Source: a virus
DNA: 64,000 nucleotides
IMG/VR virus record: IMGVR_UViG_3300047440_000580
Coordinates: 1 to 64,000 of that record
Strand: one strand, 5' to 3'
The first letter of the stretch is position 1, and each line of letters starts with the position of its first letter. Below the pieces are notes generated by a model. That model made no database searches. It saw nothing but the letters and a program-made list of their open reading frames with translations, and had not been told where the DNA came from. Below, piece by piece: positions 9,299-17,851 of the stretch. The position numbers and the translations under genes are program-made.

Positions 9299-9628
9299 CT
9301 AGCCTACCGCTACGGGTGGCTTCGGAACCGTGAGCTTTCGGACCTTCGTCCCTGTAAGTTCTTCGAAGCGACTGAGGTACTCGTCGAGCCGTGCCGACAT
9401 GGTCGCCATGTTCTTGTTGGCGTCCATGATCTCTGGCGCGTTGGACAGCACCGGAGTGTTGGTCAGCTCATCGAAGTACCTGACGTTGGTCTCCACGTCG
9501 TCGACCAGGTAGTTCACCAGATCGTCGAACTGGAGGAGCTTCTGGCTCGCTCGGACCAGAAGCCAGGACGCGACGGCACCGTATGCAACCGCGAGTCCCA
9601 ACAGGATTCCCAAAACTACACCGATCAT
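9299..9628 (-). CDS. Small membrane protein with coiled-coil
   Basis: The start is ATG 9628, overlapping the upstream TGA (ATGA) and preceded by an AGGAAGAGG ribosome site. The 109-residue protein has one N-terminal membrane helix (residues about 2-22, GVVLGILLGLAVAYGAVASW) and then a helical soluble part. Such anchored helical proteins are often phage inner-membrane accessory factors; no function is assigned. Confidence 0.75.
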   Translation of the reverse strand: MIGVVLGILLGLAVAYGAVASWLLVRASQKLLQFDDLVNYLVDDVETNVRYFDELTNTPVLSNAPEIMDANKNMATMSARLDEYLSRFEELTGTKVRKLTVPKPPVAVG

Positions 9629-9816
9629 CTGCCTCTTCCTTTCGAGTACCCGTCCTTGGCCCACCCGCCGCCCTGGAGGGCGAAGGAGGTGGACTGGATC
9701 ACACGGTACATGTTCTCCCCGCATGAAGGACAAGGGTACCCCGGCTTGTCCTTGATGGACTGGACGACCTCCATCGTCTGTTGACAGGGGTCACAGCCGT
9801 AGATGTACGTGGGCAT
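9625..9816 (-). CDS. FmdB-type zinc-ribbon protein
   Basis: The 63-residue protein has two CxxC pairs (CDPC near residue 8 and CPSC near residue 34) spaced as in the FmdB/CxxC_CxxC_SSSS regulatory zinc-ribbon family, and it starts with the family's MPTYIYGC pattern. The family is common in phages and its role is unclear. It overlaps both neighbours by a few bases. Confidence 0.8.
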   Translation of the reverse strand: MPTYIYGCDPCQQTMEVVQSIKDKPGYPCPSCGENMYRVIQSTSFALQGGGWAKDGYSKGRGR

Positions 9817-10001
9817 CAGTAGAGGTCCGGGTCGGAGTCCCTACGATCCACGTACGCCTGGGTCAGCTCGATCGTGCCGTCCGACGGATCGTCGAGCTCG
9901 ATGTCCCGAAGCTGCTGGGAGATGTCGATCCCCTGCGTCAGTCCCCGCTGGACGATCGCCACGATCTCCACCAGGACCGTCTTTCCAAGTTTCAGCGCCA
10001 T
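9816..10001 (-). CDS. Small unknown protein, first gene after an extended -10 promoter
   Basis: This 61-residue protein follows the TATAAT motif at 10022-10027 and has a strong ribosome site (AAGGAGGAG) before ATG 10001. It is probably the first gene of the tail transcript. No domain is recognised. Confidence 0.7.
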   Translation of the reverse strand: MALKLGKTVLVEIVAIVQRGLTQGIDISQQLRDIELDDPSDGTIELTQAYVDRRDSDPDLY

Positions 10002-10019
10002 GTACTCCTCCTTACAGTT

Positions 10020-10033
10020 CCATTATATCACAG
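10020..10033 (-). promoter_or_regulatory. Extended -10 promoter
   Basis: The minus strand reads CTGTGATATAATGG. It has TATAAT with the TGn extension and lies 20 bases before ATG 10001, with a ribosome site in between. It probably drives the leftward baseplate operon. Confidence 0.7.
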
Positions 10034-10954
10034 GTAGGCGACAGATGTACCAAACTTTTGGACCACCTGCGCTGCTGCCGAGTTCGCAAACTTCACTGCC
10101 GATCGGACGTCCCGAGTCTTCAGCGCACAGAAGGCCATGGCGGCCGTGTGGGTGTCCCCACAGCCGGTCACATCCTTGACCATCGCTTGAATCACTGGGA
10201 ACTCCTCGGAGTGATTCACGTAGGAATCCCCGATGATCCTACCAGGGGCCAGGTCCGCCTTCACCGTCTTGGCGTGGTCACACATGATGAGGGTCGCACC
10301 CTCACTACCGCGGGTGACCACCACGTACTGGAAGAACTCGGTGAAGTTGGTGTAGAGCTTGCTGGAGACCTGGGAGGAGTACTCCTTCTCGTTCACCTTC
10401 AGGATGTTGATCCCGTCGAAGATCCGGAGGTCCTCTCGCTTGGAGTCCACGATCGTCATGGGCGCCAGCTTCCTGAAAACCTCCATGACCTTCGGGGTGA
10501 TGGTCCCCTTGTCGTAGTCGGAGAAGATGACGCAGTCGAAGCTCTGCTCCCAGTAGTCCATCATCATCTCGAAGAACTCTACCTCGGGCTGGTCGAACTT
10601 CCTGAAGTTGTCGAGACGCATGACGAAGTTGTTGTTCTCGTCCACGAACCGACGCTTGACCATCGTCTCATGCCCAAGCATCCGGTCGTGCTTGATCCCA
10701 AGCTCGCGCAGACGATGGATGACCACCAACGATCCGCAGATGCCGGCGAGGTGCACTTCCACTTCCGCTCCTCCGAGCGCCTTCAGGTTGTGAGCCACGT
10801 TGGCCGCCCCACCGAGACGGTACTCCTGGCGCAGCTCATCCCAGACGGGGATCTTGGCCTCCTCGGCCTGTCGCACCGTCTTGACGTACGTGTACTGGTC
10901 GAGCATGATGTCCCCGACCACGAGAACCTTGTAGACCTTGTCAGGAGATTCCAC
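10028..10954 (-). CDS. PfkB-family sugar kinase, HldE N-domain type (heptose-7-phosphate kinase)
   Basis: The 308-residue protein has the ribokinase/PfkB hallmarks of the RfaE/HldE kinase domain: VVGDIMLDQY at the start, YRLGGAANVAHNLKALGG near residues 44-61, and DVTGCGDTHTAAMAF near residue 265 with the catalytic Asp in GCGD. In bacteria this domain phosphorylates D-glycero-manno-heptose-7-phosphate at C1 on the way to ADP-heptose. The matching nucleotidyltransferase half of HldE is the adjacent upstream gene, overlapping it by 14 bases, so the bacterial bifunctional enzyme appears here as two proteins. Substrate choice is inferred from context. Confidence 0.85.
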   Translation of the reverse strand: MESPDKVYKVLVVGDIMLDQYTYVKTVRQAEEAKIPVWDELRQEYRLGGAANVAHNLKALGGAEVEVHLAGICGSLVVIHRLRELGIKHDRMLGHETMVKRRFVDENNNFVMRLDNFRKFDQPEVEFFEMMMDYWEQSFDCVIFSDYDKGTITPKVMEVFRKLAPMTIVDSKREDLRIFDGINILKVNEKEYSSQVSSKLYTNFTEFFQYVVVTRGSEGATLIMCDHAKTVKADLAPGRIIGDSYVNHSEEFPVIQAMVKDVTGCGDTHTAAMAFCALKTRDVRSAVKFANSAAAQVVQKFGTSVAYL

Positions 10955-11432
10955 GGATCTTCTCCACGATGTTGGAGGTCGAGTTGCCGTCCAGGAACGG
11001 ACAGGTCACGACCAGGGCGAGATCAGAGCCTACCACCGTCTTGGGATCATAGTCTCCACCCTTGACGATCACATGCGGCTGCAGCGCTCTGATGAGCTCG
11101 TAGGGTGTGTCTTCCTCGAACGTAATGACGTGGTCGACCATCCTGAGATGGATGAGCAGGAGGGCGCGGGTGTGCTCATCCTGGATCGGGCGGTCCTGTC
11201 CCTTCAGGCGCTTGATCCCCTCGTCGGAGTTCAGACCTACCACCACGGTTCCCCGGGCTCCCGCCACGCTCCTGGCGTAGTTCAGGACGTCGAGGTGCCC
11301 ACGGTGGAGGAGGTCGAAGCAGCCGTTGGTGAAGACGATTCGATCGTACCCCGTCTCGGGAAACAGGTACAGCCCGGCCTCCCTGATGGACCGGGCGAAC
11401 CGTTCGTATGTCTCAGACGCCTGCGAATTCAT
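10941..11432 (-). CDS. HldE C-domain-type nucleotidyltransferase (ADP-heptose synthase)
   Basis: The 163-residue protein is a cytidylyltransferase-fold enzyme with TNGCFDLLHRGHLDVLNYAR (the HxGH motif is HRGH) near residues 35-55 and VIVKGGDYDPKTVVGS near the C-terminus, both matching the RfaE/HldE adenylyltransferase domain. That domain joins heptose-1-phosphate and ATP to ADP-heptose. It is encoded directly before the kinase half and after the phosphatase, the natural set for this pathway. Confidence 0.88.
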   Translation of the reverse strand: MNSQASETYERFARSIREAGLYLFPETGYDRIVFTNGCFDLLHRGHLDVLNYARSVAGARGTVVVGLNSDEGIKRLKGQDRPIQDEHTRALLLIHLRMVDHVITFEEDTPYELIRALQPHVIVKGGDYDPKTVVGSDLALVVTCPFLDGNSTSNIVEKIRGIS

Positions 11433-11760
11433 CCGGCCTCAGACTCCTGTCGTCGACGTACCTGTCACCCGGGGGCTTCCCGAAGATCAGCTCGTGGAAC
11501 CACACTCCGTTGTCGATCAGCCAGTCCCGAGTCTTTTCTTCGTAGAGCTCGATGATCTTCTTCACGTCACCGTTGTGGGTTCGCATTCCACGAGCCGTGT
11601 GAATGGTGACGTGCCACCCCTCGTCATAGCAGCGGTTGACCCGGGCGATGACGTCCTTCTTCGGCTGGGCGGTCCAATAGGCGTCACCCCCTGCGGTCTG
11701 TTCGCAGAGGGTGCCGTCGAGGTCCATCACCAGACGTCGGTCGTGAAAGGGATCATTCAT
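11413..11760 (-). CDS. HAD-family phosphatase of the sugar operon
   Basis: The 115-residue protein has HAD motif I, VMDLDGTLCEQ, near residue 14 and motif II in IHTARGM, with a late DRYVDDRS acidic motif. It lacks a cap domain. By position between the HldE-type transferase and a sugar dehydrogenase it could supply the heptose-1,7-bisphosphate phosphatase (GmhB) step, but its sequence is nearer to small capsule-locus HADs, so this is inference. The ATG at 11760 overlaps the upstream stop; a GTG at 11772 is an alternative. Confidence 0.78.
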   Translation of the reverse strand: MNDPFHDRRLVMDLDGTLCEQTAGGDAYWTAQPKKDVIARVNRCYDEGWHVTIHTARGMRTHNGDVKKIIELYEEKTRDWLIDNGVWFHELIFGKPPGDRYVDDRSLRPDEFAGV

Positions 11761-12700
11761 CGATGACCGCACGATCCTTCATCTTCTCCCAGTCGTGGTC
11801 CTCCCGGATCTCGTTGTTCCGGTCGATCACGGCGGTGAAGAGCTTCTCGGGAACGCCCTGCTGACGGCAGACGTTCCGGAGGTTGTTGATGTCCTTCGGG
11901 AAGCAATGGCCTCCCGCGCCCAGAGAACCGTCGTGACCGGGGACGTAGGTGTGACTCACCCCGATCCGGAAGTCCAGCGTCGCCAGGGTGCGGACCTCCT
12001 CGTAGTCGATGCCCATCTTCTGGCAGAGCTGGTACATCTCGTTGCAGAAGAGGACCTTCGTCATCAGGATGCCGTTGGTGAAGAGCTTCGCCATCTCGGC
12101 TTCCTTCGACTCGCAGCCGACGATGACGACCTGGTTCATGAGGATCTTCTCGTAGAGCCGAGCCTCGAAGAACTTGAAGGCGACGCGCCCGTCCTCCGTG
12201 TCACCACCCAGGAGGACGCGGTTCGTGTTCTCGAAGTCGGCCACCGAGTTCTTCTCCGTGAGGAACTCGGGAGAGAAGAGCAGCCTGATCGGCATCTTCT
12301 TCCGCATCTCGTCGGTGAAGCCCGGATAGACCGTGCTCTTGACGACGACGACGAATGAGCTCGGGCTTCTTCCCTGACGCTCTGCCTCGTTCAAGATGTC
12401 CTTGAGCACCGACTCCACGATGCCCGTGTGGCAGGAGCCGTCCTTGCGCATCGGGGTGGGCACGCAGACGAAGATGATCTCCGCCTTCCCGACCACGTCG
12501 GCCAGGGTGTCCATCTCGGGCTTGGCCTTGTCGAAGACCTTGACGTCGAAGAGCTGCGCGGGGTTCCCCTTCTCGTCCGTCTTCCAGCGGAAGAACTGCT
12601 CGACGGCGCGCCCGACGTACCCATAGCCAACCACTCCGACCGTTCCCTTGGTGGAATCGAACTTGGCTACGAAATCGGTAGCGTTGATGTCAATGCTCAT
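11753..12700 (-). CDS. Nucleotide-sugar 6-dehydrogenase (UDP-glucose/GDP-mannose dehydrogenase family)
   Basis: The 315-residue protein has the NAD Rossmann motif VGYGYVGRAV near residue 24, CVPTP, VVKSTVYPG, FSPEFLTE and the catalytic cysteine motif GGHCFPKD near residue 265. This family oxidises the C6 hydroxyl of a nucleotide sugar to a carboxylate. At 315 residues it is about 80-100 shorter than typical members, with most of the C-terminal nucleotide-sugar domain missing, so its substrate may be unusual. Confidence 0.85.
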   Translation of the reverse strand: MSIDINATDFVAKFDSTKGTVGVVGYGYVGRAVEQFFRWKTDEKGNPAQLFDVKVFDKAKPEMDTLADVVGKAEIIFVCVPTPMRKDGSCHTGIVESVLKDILNEAERQGRSPSSFVVVVKSTVYPGFTDEMRKKMPIRLLFSPEFLTEKNSVADFENTNRVLLGGDTEDGRVAFKFFEARLYEKILMNQVVIVGCESKEAEMAKLFTNGILMTKVLFCNEMYQLCQKMGIDYEEVRTLATLDFRIGVSHTYVPGHDGSLGAGGHCFPKDINNLRNVCRQQGVPEKLFTAVIDRNNEIREDHDWEKMKDRAVIDE

Positions 12701-12702
12701 GC

Positions 12703-13728
12703 CTACTCTCCCTTGAACCTTTGATTGAATCTTTCCGCTTGGACCTGCCAGCTTTCCGAAACCGCCTGGTCCACCGCGTTCCTACAGATCTGAGAAGCCG
12801 CCGGGGTGCCGACCAGCTCTACTATCTTGTCGATCCATTGGTTGACAGGCCGCATGACGCCCGTCTCCATGTCTCTGACGTACTCTGAGGGGGTGCCCAT
12901 GCCCGGTGGATAGAGGACCAGGCTGCCGGCGGCCTGCGCCTGGCGAGCGGCTCGTGAACTCGGCTCTTGGAAGGTCGACGAGTACGGCAGGATGCCCGTC
13001 TCATTGAAAAGCTTCCAGAGTTCCGGTCCGTTGCTCACGTTTCCGTGCCAGACGATCGACGGATGGACGATCGGGGACATGTTGGTGTAGTCCGGATGGC
13101 AGACGTGAAGCTTGAACCGACGGTCCCTGGCGTGCAGTTTCACGGCCAATTGCACCGCCCCGATCAGCCCGCGGCCCGGATCCGAGCTCCAGAGCATGGC
13201 GTGGGGGTCCTTGGAGGGCGACGGATGGTAGATCTCCGGGTCCACGCCGAAGGTTAGCTCCGTTTCGATCAGGTTCAGGCACTGGGAAGGGTCCAGACCG
13301 AGCTCTACACCGACCTGGTTCGCGTGCCAGCCCTTGTAGCAGATGATCTTCTTCAGCTTCCCCGAAGAGAGAGCCGCCCGGACGTCCCGCTTCCAGTCTT
13401 CTGGGTAGGTGTGGTCACAGGTGTGGAGGACATTGATGGCGTCCTTGTGGTAGAGCTCCGGAAAGAACTTCCGCCAGTGTACCACCACGTCGTAGCGGTG
13501 ATGGTCGTGGCCGCCCATGTAGCTCAGCTCGGCGTCGTTGCGGAACTTGCCGCCAGACAGAAACTCCTCGGAGGCTCCGATGTAGTTCGTGGTCGTGACC
13601 GTGACGTCGTTCCCACCAAGCTCCGCGTAGTAGAACGGGATCTCCAGGTGGTACTTGTTGAACATGCGGACGTAGCCAGCTCCGAGCTTCTGGTAGTCCC
13701 GCTTGACCCCGACGAACGCGATCTTCAC
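12703..13728 (-). CDS. Glycosyltransferase, GT4/GT-B-like
   Basis: The 341-residue protein has a GT-B layout: an N-terminal acceptor half and a C-terminal half with a SSDPGRGLIGAVQL segment and an acidic FQEPSSRAARQAQAAGSLVL helix that matches the usual EP...A..GxP donor region. The last residues resemble other phage glycosyltransferases in this operon. The sugar and acceptor are unknown. It begins four bases inside the upstream methyltransferase gene. Confidence 0.75.
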   Translation of the reverse strand: MKIAFVGVKRDYQKLGAGYVRMFNKYHLEIPFYYAELGGNDVTVTTTNYIGASEEFLSGGKFRNDAELSYMGGHDHHRYDVVVHWRKFFPELYHKDAINVLHTCDHTYPEDWKRDVRAALSSGKLKKIICYKGWHANQVGVELGLDPSQCLNLIETELTFGVDPEIYHPSPSKDPHAMLWSSDPGRGLIGAVQLAVKLHARDRRFKLHVCHPDYTNMSPIVHPSIVWHGNVSNGPELWKLFNETGILPYSSTFQEPSSRAARQAQAAGSLVLYPPGMGTPSEYVRDMETGVMRPVNQWIDKIVELVGTPAASQICRNAVDQAVSESWQVQAERFNQRFKGE

Positions 13729-14330
13729 TGGTCACCCCAGGTCAGTTCAGCCTTGGTGGCTCTGAGCTTGATGTTCCAGTTCGCCTGCTGGTGATCGTGT
13801 TCCAGGGCGTGGATGTTGGCGAAACCGTTCTTCTCCAGGAGCCTGCCCAACACCTCCTCGGTGAAGGCGGTGTAGTGCCAGTTCCCTTGGACGTCCTGCC
13901 CCCCATAGAGCCTATGGATGGCGGCGTCCTGGATGTCTGCGATGCTCTGGCCACACTTCGAGCACCCATGGCCGTCCGACCCCAGCATCCAGTTGCCACA
14001 CCGGTTGCACTGGTAGTCCAGACCGTCGTCGTCCAGCACGGCGTAGGCGCAGTGTTGGAAGTCCGGCACCTGGATGTCCACCGTCCCGCCGGGAAGCAGG
14101 ACTCGCCAGACTTCCTGCAGGATCTTCTCCGTCTGCTTGTACGGGAAGTGTTCGAGGAAGTCCAACATGAGGATCTCCTCGGCCGACTCATCCTCCCACG
14201 GCCAAGGCAGCTTGGACAGGTCCGTCAGCAGGAACCCGACGTCGGCCGGGATCCACTTCGGACCCAGGAAGTCAACATTGAGATATCCGGGCCGGAGGTC
14301 CGACCCGCATCCGAGATTGAGCTTCATCAC
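13725..14330 (-). CDS. SAM-dependent methyltransferase with inserted zinc ribbon
   Basis: The 201-residue protein starts with a class I motif I, LNLGCGSDLRPGYLNVDF, and contains LDFLEHFPY and WRVLLPGGTVDIQVPDF, as in small sugar/lipid methyltransferases. Between residues about 106 and 125 it carries CxxC...CxxC (CNRC and CSKC), an inserted zinc ribbon that is uncommon in this family. It overlaps neighbours by four bases on each side and probably methylates a product of the surrounding glycosyltransferases. Confidence 0.82.
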   Translation of the reverse strand: MMKLNLGCGSDLRPGYLNVDFLGPKWIPADVGFLLTDLSKLPWPWEDESAEEILMLDFLEHFPYKQTEKILQEVWRVLLPGGTVDIQVPDFQHCAYAVLDDDGLDYQCNRCGNWMLGSDGHGCSKCGQSIADIQDAAIHRLYGGQDVQGNWHYTAFTEEVLGRLLEKNGFANIHALEHDHQQANWNIKLRATKAELTWGDQ

Positions 14331-15217
14331 AGGCTCCTGATGAAATCGACCATCTGCTGGGCGCGATGCTCCGGCTTGTGGCCGGCCATCATCTCACCGT
14401 AGAGGTCATGGGCCAGCTGCTGACGGTGGCCCGGGTCGGCGAGCAGGTAGCGGACCTGGTCCTGGAGGTCCTGCTCGCTGGAGAAGAACCAGAAGCTCTT
14501 GATCCCGTCTCGAGCAGTCTCGTTTGAAACGACGTTCGACAGGACGCAGGAGCGTGTCATGCCCGCCTCGAAGTGTCGGCACTGGTAGCCGTAGCCGAAA
14601 CCGAACTCCTGCCCCACGTCGGTCGCGTGGTTCAGGATGATCTTCGAGCGGTTGTACATCAGGTTCAGTTGCTCGATGTCGTAGATCGCACCGTGGAAGA
14701 AGGTGTGCACTCCCGGCATGTTGTTGACGATCTGGCACATCCTGACCCGGCTCTTGTGGTTGGCACCTGGTGTCAGGCTTCCAATGAAGCAGACGTCGAT
14801 GTCCTTCTCTACCTGAGGGAGCGGGCGGTAGAGCGTGTCATCTGCCGTCAGGAGCAAACGCTCCGCCTTCTTGTACCCGTACTCCCGGGCCAGCTGGGCG
14901 CCGTCTTCGTCGAACGTGAAGGCGAAGTCACAGTACTTCCGCATGTCCAGCATCATCTGCTTGATGTGCGGGAAGCGAAGATCGTCGGGCTGGTAGACGA
15001 TCTTCTTGCCCTTGGTGATGGCCAGGTCATGCCAGTAGCCCTGCATGGTCTTGAAGACCACCGTGGCGTCGGCGTCGTAGTCCCAGACCTGACCGGGCTG
15101 GCTGTCGTCGATGACATTCACCAGGTGCTCGCCGAGACGGTCGAAGCCTTTCTTGAAGGCGATCTCCGTCCCGAACGGGGCGTTCCTGATGAATGCTCCG
15201 ACGAGGTTGATACGCAT
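14327..15217 (-). CDS. CgeB-like glycosyltransferase
   Basis: The 296-residue protein ends with the signature order of CgeB/GT1-like phage enzymes: CFIGSLTPG near residue 145, YNRSKIILNHATDVG near residue 188, then YQCRHFEAGMTRSCVLSN. These residues bind the nucleotide-sugar donor. Overlaps neighbouring genes by four bases. The acceptor is unknown, but related phage enzymes decorate virion or surface glycans. Confidence 0.8.
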   Translation of the reverse strand: MRINLVGAFIRNAPFGTEIAFKKGFDRLGEHLVNVIDDSQPGQVWDYDADATVVFKTMQGYWHDLAITKGKKIVYQPDDLRFPHIKQMMLDMRKYCDFAFTFDEDGAQLAREYGYKKAERLLLTADDTLYRPLPQVEKDIDVCFIGSLTPGANHKSRVRMCQIVNNMPGVHTFFHGAIYDIEQLNLMYNRSKIILNHATDVGQEFGFGYGYQCRHFEAGMTRSCVLSNVVSNETARDGIKSFWFFSSEQDLQDQVRYLLADPGHRQQLAHDLYGEMMAGHKPEHRAQQMVDFIRSL

Positions 15218-15421
15218 CTACTCGTCCTGGGTGCTCACGTAGCCGAGGACCTTGAGGACGCGCTGGCTAAGCTTCTTGAACTGCTCATCGATCAGCGCGT
15301 CTTCCTTCTCGGTCCGACCCTCGTCACCCTCGACGGAGCCGATGTTGAGGACAGCGTCGACCAGGACTTCCTTCGCCAGATCCTTGGGAGAGCACTTCTC
15401 GCCCTTCTTGTTCTTGATCAT
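15218..15421 (-). CDS. Small unknown helical protein
   Basis: A 67-residue charged protein, starting at ATG 15421 just one base after the cupin gene's stop region and ending one base before the next gene. It has no recognised domain; tight packing in the sugar operon supports it. Confidence 0.65.
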   Translation of the reverse strand: MIKNKKGEKCSPKDLAKEVLVDAVLNIGSVEGDEGRTEKEDALIDEQFKKLSQRVLKVLGYVSTQDE

Positions 15422-15422
15422 T

Positions 15423-15794
15423 TCAGTTCCCCTTTTCGACTCGGTATGAGTCGGATTCTTCGTGCATGGTGCTGAACTCGAACAGGTCCGACTCCTCGAT
15501 GGCGCCGATCTGGTGGACCAGACCACGGTCGATGAGGATGGACTCACCCGGCAGGAGGTCGACGTAGTACGGCGCCCCCTTCTCCGGGTCAATCAGTTTC
15601 AGACGGACGTGTCCCTTCTGCAAGTACATCGTCTCCATCTTGTTCATGTGGAAGTGCAGGCTGCAGCACTTGTCCTTGTAGATGTGGAGGAGCTTGCCAC
15701 AGTACTCCGGCTCGTTCTCGATCCAGAGCTCGTAGCCCCACCCGCGCTCGACGCGCTTGATGTCGGACGCGGTCCTCTTCTTTACTTCAGCCAT
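15423..15794 (-). CDS. Cupin, mannose-6-phosphate-isomerase C-domain-like
   Basis: The 123-residue protein has a double-stranded beta-helix cupin core: RGWGYELWIEN, then LHFHMNKMETMYLQKGHVRL with the metal-binding HxH...E, and LLPGESILIDRGLVHQIGAI with the second histidine. Small cupins of this type occur in sugar-nucleotide operons as isomerases or epimerases. The ATG at 15794 overlaps the transaldolase stop by 13 bases and has AGGAGG ten bases upstream. Confidence 0.8.
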   Translation of the reverse strand: MAEVKKRTASDIKRVERGWGYELWIENEPEYCGKLLHIYKDKCCSLHFHMNKMETMYLQKGHVRLKLIDPEKGAPYYVDLLPGESILIDRGLVHQIGAIEESDLFEFSTMHEESDSYRVEKGN

Positions 15795-16495
15795 GAGTCG
15801 ATGTCCTCCTGGAATTGCTTGACCGCCTTGTCCGTCTGGGGATGGGCGATCACCTGCTTGATGATCGACAGGGAAGCCGTCACGATGTCCGCCCCGTTCA
15901 GCCAGCAGTCCTGCAGGTCTTCCGGCTTCCGGATGCTGCCACAGATGATACGGCAGTTTCGGTTCAGATCGTTGGCGAACAGGCTCAGCTCCATGTCGGC
16001 GTCCAGATCCCCGTCCTTCATCCGATTGTAGAAGAACGAGACGATGGGAGCGCCGGCATCGTGGGCCAGCTTCGCCTGAAGGGCTGTCATGGCCGCGGTG
16101 GCGTTCACCTTGACCCCGTCGTCGCCAAGTCTCGAGATCACCTCGAGTGACTCGAAGAGGATCGGGATCTTGACGTGCAGCTGCACCTTGTCGTACTTCC
16201 CGAGGGCGTCCCGAAGACGGTGCGCCTGATCGTACATCTCCTGGGGATCGAGGGTGATGACCTCGACCGAGAGGTGCTTCCTGGCCCGCGCACGAGTCTG
16301 GAAGACCTGGCAGACGTCGTCCAGTCGCTTGACGTAGTGGTCCCACTTCTCCTTCGAGAAGCGAGGTTCCAGCGAGACGACCTTGGTCTCCTTGGCCATG
16401 AGTGACGGGTTGGTCGTCACACCGGCCACGGCGTCCGTCCGGACCGCGAGGGAGATGTCGTCCAGGTTCGCGCTGTCGAGGAAGAGCTCTTTCAT
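15782..16495 (-). CDS. Transaldolase family protein (TalC / fructose-6-phosphate aldolase type)
   Basis: The 237-residue protein opens MKELFLDSANLDDISLAVRT followed by GVTTNPSLMAKE, the classic transaldolase start, and has VKIPIL with the Schiff-base lysine near residue 130 and VNATAAMTALQA. Transaldolases move three-carbon units and can generate sedoheptulose-7-phosphate, the entry compound of the ADP-heptose path. Its place between RpiB-type isomerase, HldE-like kinases and aldolase supports that use, though the reaction is not proven. Confidence 0.88.
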   Translation of the reverse strand: MKELFLDSANLDDISLAVRTDAVAGVTTNPSLMAKETKVVSLEPRFSKEKWDHYVKRLDDVCQVFQTRARARKHLSVEVITLDPQEMYDQAHRLRDALGKYDKVQLHVKIPILFESLEVISRLGDDGVKVNATAAMTALQAKLAHDAGAPIVSFFYNRMKDGDLDADMELSLFANDLNRNCRIICGSIRKPEDLQDCWLNGADIVTASLSIIKQVIAHPQTDKAVKQFQEDIDSWLK

Positions 16496-17412
16496 GGGCG
16501 CTCCTTGGGAACGATCGTCCCCTTATAAGTAGTGCTCAGGCCGGCCCACCTGTTGGCGAAGTCGAGGTCTTCCGACACGGCGTAGGCGGCCAGGAAAGCG
16601 TCCCCGGCCCCGCAGGTGTCCACGGCCCGGACATCGTATGCTTCCGACTCGTGGTACTCGTCCGAGTCCTTGAACATGGTGGCCGAACCGTGGTGTCCCA
16701 GCTTCAGGGTGATCCCAGAGTGGAGGCGTTCCTTGGCCCGTTGGACACGGTCCACGATGCAGTCCACCTCACGGGGACGACCGACCACGGCCTCCAGCTC
16801 CTTGAGGTTCAGGAACATCATGTCGGCGCCGGCGTAGTTGCTGTGGTTGCTTTCCTTCTGGGAGACCTGGCTGTCCACGAAGAGCTTCCCGCCGTAGCGT
16901 TCCTTCTTCTGCCGGATGAGGTCCATCAGGCTGTAGTCCATCGTCCCGTGGCGGTTGTCGCAGACCACCACGGCGTCAGCCACGTTGCGGGCCTGGACAT
17001 AGGCGTCGGCCATGATCTGCTTCAGGTCCTGGGAGTAGTACGCCTCGTTCCGAACGTCGTACTGCACCATCTTGTAGTCGTCGACGTAGAACCGACGCTT
17101 CTCCGTCCACTTCCATCCCTTGCCCACGATCGGGCTGTAGTCGAGCCGGTTGAGCTCGTCCTGGGTGGGGGCGTCAGTGGACTCCACCAGCCGGGTCCAG
17201 AGGCTCTCGTCGCCGCCGACAGTCAGGAGCCGGACGTTGGCACCCAACCTGAGGAGATGTCTGACGACGAGGGCCGCACCTCCGATGAAGCGTTCCGTTC
17301 GCTCGTAGTCGGCCACGATGGTCGGAGTCTCAGCGGAGACACCGAGCTTCTTTCCGTGGGTGTACTCGTCGAGGATCACGTCCCCGACCACCAGGATGTT
17401 CTTATTCGTCAC
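16492..17412 (-). CDS. Second PfkB-family kinase, HldE N-domain type
   Basis: Starting at GTG 17412, inside the last ten bases of the isomerase gene, the 306-residue protein begins MTNKNILVVGDVILDEYTHG and has FIGGAALVVRHLLRLGANVR and the catalytic VDTCGAGDAFLAAYA near residue 260. It is a second heptose/hexose kinase of the RfaE type, clearly diverged from the one at 10028. A longer upstream frame is a shadow of the isomerase gene. Two such kinases in one operon suggest two different sugar phosphates. Confidence 0.85.
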   Translation of the reverse strand: MTNKNILVVGDVILDEYTHGKKLGVSAETPTIVADYERTERFIGGAALVVRHLLRLGANVRLLTVGGDESLWTRLVESTDAPTQDELNRLDYSPIVGKGWKWTEKRRFYVDDYKMVQYDVRNEAYYSQDLKQIMADAYVQARNVADAVVVCDNRHGTMDYSLMDLIRQKKERYGGKLFVDSQVSQKESNHSNYAGADMMFLNLKELEAVVGRPREVDCIVDRVQRAKERLHSGITLKLGHHGSATMFKDSDEYHESEAYDVRAVDTCGAGDAFLAAYAVSEDLDFANRWAGLSTTYKGTIVPKERP

Positions 17413-17851
17413 CGAGGTACCCCAGCTTCTCCACCCTGGCGATGTGACGGCCTTCCTCGAAGGCGGTCTCCAGGAAGGTGTGGATGAGCTCGTCCATGGA
17501 ACCCAGGGGAGTGCGCCACTGGCCGAGGACGAGGACATTGCAGTCGTTGTGCTGGCGCATGAGCTCGGCCGTGGCGCGATCCGTCGCCAGGCCGGCGCGG
17601 ATGGAACGGAACCGGTTGGCGGCGATCAGCATGCCCGTCCCCGTACCGCAGATCAGGATGCCGGTGGCGTCGTCCTTCATGACGCCCTTGCACAGCTTCT
17701 CGGCGATGTCCGTGTAGTCGACCTTGTGCTCGTAGTCGTCCCCGTTGACGTCGCACACGCAGTAGCCAGCGGCCAGCAGGAGCTTCATGATGTAGCCCCG
17801 GGCCGCGTTCCCGTTGTGGTCTGAACCGAGGTAGATGGTGTTACTGTCCAT
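17402..17851 (-). CDS. RpiB/LacAB-type sugar-phosphate isomerase
   Basis: The 149-residue protein has YLGSDHNGNAARG at its start, GILICGTGTGMLIAANRF with the catalytic Cys near residue 70, and RQHNDCNVLVLGQ, all diagnostic of RpiB/LacA/LacB isomerases that interconvert aldose and ketose phosphates such as ribose-5-phosphate and ribulose-5-phosphate. With transaldolase beside it, it could feed heptulose formation. The start chosen, ATG 17851, overlaps the aldolase stop by 11 bases. Confidence 0.9.
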   Translation of the reverse strand: MDSNTIYLGSDHNGNAARGYIMKLLLAAGYCVCDVNGDDYEHKVDYTDIAEKLCKGVMKDDATGILICGTGTGMLIAANRFRSIRAGLATDRATAELMRQHNDCNVLVLGQWRTPLGSMDELIHTFLETAFEEGRHIARVEKLGYLGDE

